Origin: a bacterium
GTDB taxonomy: Bacteria > Krumholzibacteriota > Krumholzibacteria > LZORAL124-64-63
NCBI GenBank assembly: GCA_003646045.1
Contig: QNDV01000022.1
Coordinates: 1 to 13,299, forward strand
Length of the DNA stretch: 13,299 nucleotides
Direction: 5' to 3'
A model generated the notes under the pieces. That model searched no databases and was not told the DNA's origin. It was given only the letters and a program-made list of their open reading frames with translations. Made by a program: the position numbers and the translations under genes. Positions 6,873-13,299 of this stretch are shown here, in pieces (within the stretch, counting starts at the first letter, position 1; each line of letters begins with the position of its first letter).

Positions 6873-7277
6873 CTAGTTGATCTCGATCCGTCGCGGCAGC
6901 CCCTGTTGCGATTTGGGCAGGGTGATCTCCAGCACGCCGTCCTTCAGCGCGGCCTTGATACCCTCCATGTCGACGCCGTTGCCGAGGCTGAAGGTGCGGG
7001 CGTAGGCCAGCTTGTCACTGCGCTCCGCACGGCGACTGGTGAAGCCCTCGGGAACATCCAGGCTGCGCTCAGCCTTCACAGTCAGCGTCTGGTGCTCCAG
7101 ATTGAGTTCCAGGTCGTCGTTGCCCACGCCGGGCAGGTCCAGGACGATGCGGTATTCCTTCTCGCCCTCGAGGACATCGGCCCTGGGTGTGGTGGTATGG
7201 CCCTGGCCACGATCATTCTCGGCATGGGACTGGCTAAGGGCGTCGAGCATGCGGGTCATGGGGTGCAGGGTGTTCAT
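6873..7277 (-). CDS. Small heat-shock protein, Hsp20/alpha-crystallin family
   Basis: This 134-residue ATP-independent holdase binds unfolding proteins in the cytoplasm. The alpha-crystallin domain spans about 32-124: PRADVLEGEKEYRIVLDLPG, the DLPGV turn, LTVKAER, the AYARTFSLGNGVD segment, and DGVLEITLPK with the family's GVLEI signature at 114-118. The C-terminal I-x-I motif that docks neighbouring subunits is present as IEI (131-133). The N-terminal arm is short (about 30 residues, rich in His, Thr and Asp). ATG 7277 is preceded by AGGAGG with a 6-base spacer. I see no full CIRCE element upstream and no clear heat-shock sigma-factor promoter. A hairpin follows the gene, so it is probably monocistronic. 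It is divergent from the barrel-protein gene. Confidence 0.95.
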   Translation of the reverse strand: MNTLHPMTRMLDALSQSHAENDRGQGHTTTPRADVLEGEKEYRIVLDLPGVGNDDLELNLEHQTLTVKAERSLDVPEGFTSRRAERSDKLAYARTFSLGNGVDMEGIKAALKDGVLEITLPKSQQGLPRRIEIN

Positions 7278-7481
7278 GGTGGTCCTCCTGTTCAGGGTAG
7301 TCCTTTTAGGGTTCCTGTGTTATTGGTTGGGCCGATTCGGTTGGCCACTTCGCATTCCGTACTCGTGCCCCTCTAAACAATTGGCGTGCCCGCTGGAGTG
7401 CGGTATTTGCATAAAATTCATAATATATTGAAACACAATAAGATACATTGGCCGCAGTCACGGCTGAAGGTCTCCGGTTGG
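7278..7481. promoter_or_regulatory. Divergent promoter region between hsp20 and the second barrel-protein gene
   Basis: A markedly AT-rich block at about 7404-7448 stands out from the GC-rich surroundings and probably holds promoter elements for one or both directions. It contains TTCATAATATATTGAA (7417-7432), an imperfect palindrome with TTCA/TGAA ends that could be a regulator site. I could not fit convincing -35/-10 pairs with standard spacing in either direction. A CCGATTCGG near-palindrome (about 7332-7340) sits closer to hsp20. No small gene is evident. Confidence 0.4.
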
Positions 7482-9239
7482 GTGCGCCGGCAGTCACGTT
7501 TTCGTATTATGTCAGGACAACATGGCATGCCTGCCGCAGGAGTCTGCCTGTTTGGCGTAGCCCTGATCTGGGGACTGCTCGCTGTGGGTACGGCTGGTGC
7601 GGATGATGACACCGCGTTGCGCATCGGCCGCGTCACCATCGACAACGGTGACGTTTTCTCAGCTGAGGAAGTGGACGACGTCGGAGGTGCCGAACGCCTG
7701 CTGCGTCGCGGCATGAACGGCCTCCACATCAAGACCCGCGAGCACATCCTGCGTCGCGAACTGCTGTTTGCCACCGGCGACATCTACGATCCCGAGGCCT
7801 TGGCCGAGACCGAGCGCAACCTGCGCAATCTGGGCTTCCTGAACCAGGTCACCGTGGTGGCGGTCGATACCCTGGCTGACGGTATCGTGGACGTGTTGGT
7901 GAAGGCACGGGACTCCTGGTCGTTGCAGGCTACCCTGGCCTGGAGTCTGGCCTCGAGTGGTGATCAGCGCTGGAAGGTCAAACTCTCCGAACGCAACTTC
8001 ATGGGCTACGGTTTCACCCTGGGAGCCGGCATCGGCGGGGACGAGATCCGCAACTACTGGGAAACGTTCTACCGGCAGCGGCGCCTCTTCGGCAGTAATA
8101 TCGGCGCGGGCTTCGACTATTCCGAAAGCGAGGACGGCCACTACCGCAGTTTCTATCTGCAACGCCATTTCCACGCCCAGGACGATCCCTGGGGTGGGCA
8201 TATCCAGGGCTGGGACTCCCAGGCCAATCACCGCTGGTACTTGTCCAACGGTGGACCAGCCGGCGACGATCCGGGCCGCTACGCCAGTCTGTACACCCTG
8301 ATTCCACGGCACGAGAAGGGCGGCGAACTGAGTCTGCTGGTGCGCGCCGGCAGCCGCGACGCCCAGCGATTCTGGCGTCTGGGCGGCGGGGCCCGGGTGA
8401 CCGATACGTCCTTCTATCTGGGCGAAACCTCCCTCCTGTCGGACGGCCGCGTGGAGGACCTGTCCTGGCTGCGTGGTCCCGAGGGCACCATGATCCGTGA
8501 CGAGGGGCGGCGGGTCCATGCCTTTGCCGCCCTGCAGTCCGTAGGCCGCCACTGGACCAAATCCCGCTTCGTGATGCAATATGGGCCGGTGGAGGATATT
8601 CCCCTGTCCTCGTTCCTGGATCTGCGGATCGGCCCGGCCGGTAGCCAGACGGGATCGACCACGGCCTGGGGCGAGGACGTCTGGCGGGCCGAGGGTGTAC
8701 TGTCCAAATGGTGGCGACATCACCGTTCCCACTTCCTGCTGCGTGCCGTGGCCCTGGTGGAAACCGGATCGGAGCGGGTGCAGCGCAGGCGGGGTGACCT
8801 GACCCTGGGCTGGGTGGGCCAGACCGGCGCGAGCAATACTCCCTGGCTGGGCCGCGTTTTTGTGGAGGGTGGCCAGGGCACGGGGCTGGGTGGACTGGAC
8901 GCTTTTGTGCTGGGCCTGGGCCGCGGTCTGCGCACTCTGGATTTCGACGGTATGGCCGGCGACCGTCTGGTGCGCTGGAACGCCGAGATCGGCAAGGTTT
9001 CGCCCTGGGAGATCCTGGGTCTGTTCCGCATGGGGGCCGCGGCCTTCTACGGAGCGGGGCGGGCCTGGTGGCACGATGAAGACTTCGCCGTGGCCGGCCT
9101 GCGCCACGAGGCGGGCTGCGGCCTGCGCTTCGGCCCCCTGCGGTCCGGCAATTCACAGGTCGCGCGCCTGGATGTGAGTTGGGGTCTGGACGGGTCCGTG
9201 GGTCCGGTATTGACGGCCGCCTCGGGCGGCTATTTCTAG
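7482..9239 (+). CDS. Divergent Omp85-like outer-membrane barrel protein
   Basis: With the start used here the protein has 585 residues. A basic N-terminus (RRQSRFR), a hydrophobic core (GVCLFGVALIWGLLAVG) and cleavage near TAGA-DDD (about 40) form a signal peptide. Residues about 46-143 resemble one or two degenerate POTRA units (LRIGRVTIDNGDVFSAEEVD, then ETERNLRNLGFLNQVTVVAV). From about 150 a strand-rich barrel follows, ending in ASGGYF. Where Omp85 proteins carry VRGYR, this one has GLRTLDFDGMAGDR (482-495): the arginine is kept and the rest of the motif is lost. The start is uncertain. GTG 7482 has GAAGG 11 bases upstream and supplies the positive charges a signal peptide needs; ATG 7509 and ATG 7527 (AGGA 9 bases before) would leave an uncharged N-terminus. 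The flippase gene follows at once, so the pair may handle an envelope polymer or lipid. Confidence 0.8.
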   Translation: MRRQSRFRIMSGQHGMPAAGVCLFGVALIWGLLAVGTAGADDDTALRIGRVTIDNGDVFSAEEVDDVGGAERLLRRGMNGLHIKTREHILRRELLFATGDIYDPEALAETERNLRNLGFLNQVTVVAVDTLADGIVDVLVKARDSWSLQATLAWSLASSGDQRWKVKLSERNFMGYGFTLGAGIGGDEIRNYWETFYRQRRLFGSNIGAGFDYSESEDGHYRSFYLQRHFHAQDDPWGGHIQGWDSQANHRWYLSNGGPAGDDPGRYASLYTLIPRHEKGGELSLLVRAGSRDAQRFWRLGGGARVTDTSFYLGETSLLSDGRVEDLSWLRGPEGTMIRDEGRRVHAFAALQSVGRHWTKSRFVMQYGPVEDIPLSSFLDLRIGPAGSQTGSTTAWGEDVWRAEGVLSKWWRHHRSHFLLRAVALVETGSERVQRRRGDLTLGWVGQTGASNTPWLGRVFVEGGQGTGLGGLDAFVLGLGRGLRTLDFDGMAGDRLVRWNAEIGKVSPWEILGLFRMGAAAFYGAGRAWWHDEDFAVAGLRHEAGCGLRFGPLRSGNSQVARLDVSWGLDGSVGPVLTAASGGYF

Positions 9240-9242
9240 GAG
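9238..9242 (+). promoter_or_regulatory. Ribosome binding site overlapping the upstream stop codon
   Basis: AGGAG begins inside the TAG stop of the barrel-protein gene and lies 5 bases before GTG 9248. It supports that start for the flippase and suggests that translation of the two genes is coupled. Confidence 0.7.
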
Positions 9243-9247
9243 CAAGC

Positions 9248-10765
9248 GTGGGAGCTACCCGCAGCATCGCCAAGAACACGATCCTGCTTACGGTCGGGCT
9301 GATGTCCGGGCGCATCTTCGCCCTGCTGCTGCGCAAGAAGATGACACCCATCCTGGGCCCCGACGGGCTGGGTATCCTGTTCAACGCCATCGCCATCACC
9401 ACCATCCTGCTGGTGGTCTCGCGCTTCGGGCTGGGCCTGTTGCTGACCCGCGAAGTGACCAGGCGGCCCGGCTTGACCCTGCCCCTGATGTGGTCGGCCC
9501 TGCGCCTGCGCTGGGCCGCGGCCGTGGCGGGCTATCTGCTGGTGGCGGTCCTGGTCCATTTCTCCGACTACGGGCCGCTGGATCGGACCGCGGTACTGCT
9601 GCTGGCTGTCGGCGTTTTCATCGAAACCACCAGCATGTCCTGCGACGCCATACTGCAGGCCCATGAAAAGGTCCAGTACCAGTCCCTGGGTCAGGTGGTG
9701 GCGGCCTTCGTCTACTTCGGGGTGGGCTGGTGGCTGCTGGATCTGGGACACGGCTTGCTGGGAGTGATCTGGGCCACCCTGGCCAGCCAGGCGGCGCGTC
9801 TGGTGGTGATGGCGCCGCTGATGTTCGCCCATACCGGTCCTTGGCAATGGCGTGACGAAAAGGGCGACGCCGGACCGGACCTGCGGTACATGATGCGATT
9901 GGGACTGCCCCTGTTCCTGGCCACCACCTTCGGCGTCATCTACACCAAGATCGACACGGCCATGATCAAGAGCATGGTGGGTAACACGGCGGCGGGCATC
10001 TACGGCCAGGGTCACCAGGCGCTGGACGTGATGATCCTGGTACCGGGTCTGTTCGGCACGGCGATCTTTCCGGCCATGGCCCGTTACGCCCGGCAATCTC
10101 CCACCGATGCGCGGCGACTGGGGGAACGGGCCCTGCGTTTCATGACGATTCTGATCGTGCCGCTGACCCTGCTGCTGACCTTCGTGGCGGGGCCCATCAT
10201 CTTCTGGTTCGAGAAGGGGCCGCGCTTTGCCGACAGCGTACCGGTGATGCAGATCGTAATCTGGGGGCTGCCCATGCAGGCGGCGGGGGTGGTGCTGAGC
10301 CGGCTGCTGATCGCCGCCGAGAAGGAACGGGTGTTTGTCTGGATCGGCCTGATCACCATGTCCGTGAACGTGGTGCTAAACGCCCTGCTGATCCCGCGGT
10401 TCAGCTACTATGGCGCGGGCTGGGCCACGGTGGTCAGCCTGACGATAGGTTTCATACTGCACGCCTGGTATCTGCGGGGGTCGGGCTTCCTGCCGGGTCT
10501 GTTGCGGCCGCTACTCGGGCCCACGGTGGCCACGGCGGCGGCCTGGCTGGCTACGGTGGGGTTGTGCCGGTTGGTAGTGCCCGCCTGGGGAGTGGAGTGG
10601 ACCGCCATGCCGGTGGATCTGGGCTGGGGGCCCTTCCTGGGGACCTTCGCGGTGATGGTGGTGCTCTATCCGTTGGTCCTTTGGGGGCTAAGGGTTATGG
10701 GAACCGGAGATCTGGATCTGCTGCGCGAATTGGGGCCCGGGAGAGGCGGCTCAAGCTCCGGATAA
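9248..10765 (+). CDS. Polysaccharide/lipid flippase of the MOP superfamily (Wzx/MurJ-like)
   Basis: This 505-residue inner-membrane protein has about 12-14 hydrophobic segments. The N-terminal pattern is typical of Wzx-type exporters: SIAKNTILLTVGLMSGRIFALLLRK, then ILGPDGLGILFNA (35-47), and SRFGLGLLLTREV (58-70). Further family features are LGLPLFLATTFGVIYTKIDTAMI (218-240), VGNTAAGIYGQGHQ (244-257) and LNALLIPRFSYYGAGWATVVS (377-397). Such proteins move undecaprenyl-linked oligosaccharides or related lipids to the outer face of the inner membrane. The GTG start at 9248 is backed by AGGAG 5 bases upstream; upstream codons in this frame overlap the barrel gene and look non-coding. The chain ends in a short glycine- and serine-rich tail. 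No glycosyltransferase or polymerase genes are in view, so the cargo is unknown. It is translationally linked to the barrel-protein gene. Confidence 0.9.
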   Translation: MGATRSIAKNTILLTVGLMSGRIFALLLRKKMTPILGPDGLGILFNAIAITTILLVVSRFGLGLLLTREVTRRPGLTLPLMWSALRLRWAAAVAGYLLVAVLVHFSDYGPLDRTAVLLLAVGVFIETTSMSCDAILQAHEKVQYQSLGQVVAAFVYFGVGWWLLDLGHGLLGVIWATLASQAARLVVMAPLMFAHTGPWQWRDEKGDAGPDLRYMMRLGLPLFLATTFGVIYTKIDTAMIKSMVGNTAAGIYGQGHQALDVMILVPGLFGTAIFPAMARYARQSPTDARRLGERALRFMTILIVPLTLLLTFVAGPIIFWFEKGPRFADSVPVMQIVIWGLPMQAAGVVLSRLLIAAEKERVFVWIGLITMSVNVVLNALLIPRFSYYGAGWATVVSLTIGFILHAWYLRGSGFLPGLLRPLLGPTVATAAAWLATVGLCRLVVPAWGVEWTAMPVDLGWGPFLGTFAVMVVLYPLVLWGLRVMGTGDLDLLRELGPGRGGSSSG

Positions 10766-10825
10766 CCTATAGTAATGCTATCTTTTAACTAAAGAAACTA
10801 ACTGCTCCAGTGCTGTCTTCCTCCG
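10766..10825 (+). other. AT-rich spacer after the flippase gene
   Basis: This short AT-rich spacer follows the flippase stop. ATAG (10769-10772) and CTAT (10778-10781) form a weak 4-base hairpin followed by CTTTTAA, which could be a poor terminator. No ribosome site precedes the next open frame. Confidence 0.2.
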
Positions 10826-11200
10826 ATGTGTCCGGTACATAAAATAGCCGTCGGTTTCGGTATCAGTCTGGCCCTGATAATGGCGGTAGCCCAGCGCGCC
10901 GCCCTCGTCGAACGCCTTCACAAATTAGGAGGGATCCCGACAGATCCGGCAGAACTGATGCTCGAAGCGCTGGATGCTCTCGTTGAAATGAAGGAAGGCC
11001 CCCGGGGGCCACGCGCAACCGGCCCGTCAGTCCGCCGCGAGGTCCTGTCCCGCGACCAGCATAAATGCCAATCCCCAGGCTGCAACCGCACCCGCTCCCT
11101 CGAAGTCCACCACCTCCGGCACGAGCGAAACATCCGTGGCGCAGTCGAAATCCCGGCACCGGGAAATCCGGCTGACAGGTGTCCTCAACGCGGGGGTTGA
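10826..11200 (+). pseudogene. Remnant of an HNH endonuclease gene
   Basis: A 124-codon open frame carries part of an HNH nuclease. LVERLHKLGG and DPAELMLEALDALVEM (28-55) look like the helical region before the nuclease domain. VRREVLSRDQHKCQSPGCNRTRSLEVHHL (69-97) is a clear HNH start: RD, the CxxxxC zinc cysteines C81 and C86, and the H95-H96 pair with the catalytic His. After HHLR the homology stops: the expected GG-H-x-x-N-L-x-x-L-C-x-x-CH half is absent in this frame, and I could not find it in the other two forward frames before 11273. The N-terminal domain of several hundred residues usual in DUF222-type HNH proteins is also missing, and the ATG at 10826 has no ribosome site. I read it as a decayed fragment; recent translation is unlikely. 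The coherent homology spans about 10900-11130. Confidence 0.65.
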
Positions 11201-11226
11201 TCCCGCACCCGCCGGTCGTGTATTCA
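11197..11226 (+). promoter_or_regulatory. Possible promoter for the symporter gene
   Basis: TTGATC (11197-11202) and TATTCA (11221-11226) are spaced by 18 bases and match sigma-70 boxes at four of six positions each. They lie about 50 bases before the symporter start. Found by eye only. Confidence 0.3.
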
Positions 11227-11273
11227 TGGGATCGATAATTCGTCGTGGCTCGACCCGGGGATGAAAGGTCTTC

Positions 11274-12941
<1,668 letters not shown>

Positions 12942-12960
12942 GGCACCGGAGCGCACGACC

Positions 12961-13299
12961 ATGGCCAAGACGAAAAGCCGCACCGACGGTCAGGTCCATG
13001 AACACATGGACACCCTCGCCGGGAACGGCGGCCTGACCGCACGCAACGCCGACAAGCATTGGCTGTACGAGAAGTCGGTGCAGAACGTGGCCTGCGAGGT
13101 TGTCTTCATCGACCGCGTCTTCAGGAAGGAGTTCGGTCGCAAGCCGTCCTTCATCCGTGAGGACTTCTGTGGCACCGCCCTGCTGTGCAGCGAGTGGGCG
13201 GCCCGGCGTCGCGGCAACAGCGCCCTGGGCGTGGACTTCGACGGTCCCACCCTGGACTGGGGCCGGGTCAACAACCTGGCGCCGCTGGGCGAGGCGGCA
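12961..13299 (+). CDS. Class I SAM-dependent methyltransferase, N-terminal part
   Basis: A 113-codon open frame starts at ATG 12961, 9 bases after GGAG, and continues past the right edge. After a charged helical start (DKHWLYEKSVQNVACEVVFIDRVF, 31-54), REDFCGTALLCSEWAARR (67-84) forms strand 1 and motif I of a Rossmann-like methyltransferase in the FCGTA variant rather than the usual GxGxG. ALGVDFDGPTLDWGRVNNL (88-106) supplies the acidic residue at the end of strand 2 that binds the ribose of S-adenosylmethionine. Bacterial proteins with the same REDFCGTA...GVD.D...L.WG pattern are annotated only as class I methyltransferases with unknown target. It follows the symporter by 19 bases, probably in one transcript. 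Confidence 0.75.
   Translation, partial: MAKTKSRTDGQVHEHMDTLAGNGGLTARNADKHWLYEKSVQNVACEVVFIDRVFRKEFGRKPSFIREDFCGTALLCSEWAARRRGNSALGVDFDGPTLDWGRVNNLAPLGEAA

Noticed and set aside
7278..7420. CIRCE-type heat-shock operator upstream of hsp20
   Set aside because: Only a GAGTGC half-like string near 7396-7401 is present; there is no paired TTAGCACTC arm at the proper spacing.
7386..7481. Longer N-terminus of the barrel protein from ATG 7386
   Set aside because: It would put the AT-rich promoter-like block inside the coding region and place 72 residues before the signal cleavage site.
7659..9405. Two long minus-strand frames (482 and 463 codons) across the barrel gene
   Set aside because: Both are antisense shadows with Pro/Arg/Gln-rich composition and no motif.

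Overview
The window looks like a chromosomal segment of a high-GC, Gram-negative (diderm) bacterium. Two different Omp85-type outer-membrane barrel proteins with signal peptides show that an outer membrane is present. Non-ATG starts (TTG, GTG) with purine-rich ribosome sites are common. The mix of an exported TPR-CHAT protein, minimal Omp85 proteins and an HNH-nuclease remnant would fit a poorly sampled lineage such as a candidate phylum of the FCB group, but nothing here fixes the taxonomy.

Left part (1-3009): the largest gene reads leftwards from 2025 and runs off the left edge. It is an exported TPR protein entering a CHAT (caspase-like) domain. It is divergent from a rightward crotonase-family gene (2146-3009) whose closest match I recognise is the methylmalonyl-CoA decarboxylase ScpB type. 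A short inverted repeat lies in the shared promoter region.

Middle part (3020-7277, all leftward): in transcription order these are a small heat-shock protein (7277-6873), a fumarylacetoacetate-hydrolase-family enzyme (6769-5891), an unrecognised helical protein (5631-5098), an SPFH-like protein (5101-4403) whose start codon overlaps the previous stop, and a one-POTRA Omp85 barrel protein (4333-3020). Hairpins separate most units: 6815-6852 after hsp20, 5825-5864 with a U tract after the hydrolase, and 4369-4392 between the SPFH-like gene and the Omp85 gene. The helical and SPFH-like pair is the clearest unit of unknown function.

Right part (7482-13299, all rightward): a second, divergent Omp85-like barrel protein is tightly coupled to a Wzx/MurJ-type membrane flippase (9248-10765), whose ribosome site overlaps the upstream stop codon. 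This suggests joint work on envelope or surface-polymer export. A gene-poor patch (10766-11273) follows, holding the decayed remains of an HNH endonuclease gene. Then come an AGCS-family sodium:amino-acid symporter with an unusual insertion of about 100 residues, and, 19 bases later, the start of a SAM-dependent methyltransferase cut by the right edge.

No tRNA, rRNA, CRISPR array, insertion sequence or phage module was seen. The best candidates for undescribed biology are the exported CHAT protein, the helical/SPFH-like pair with its neighbouring Omp85 gene, and the barrel-flippase couple.
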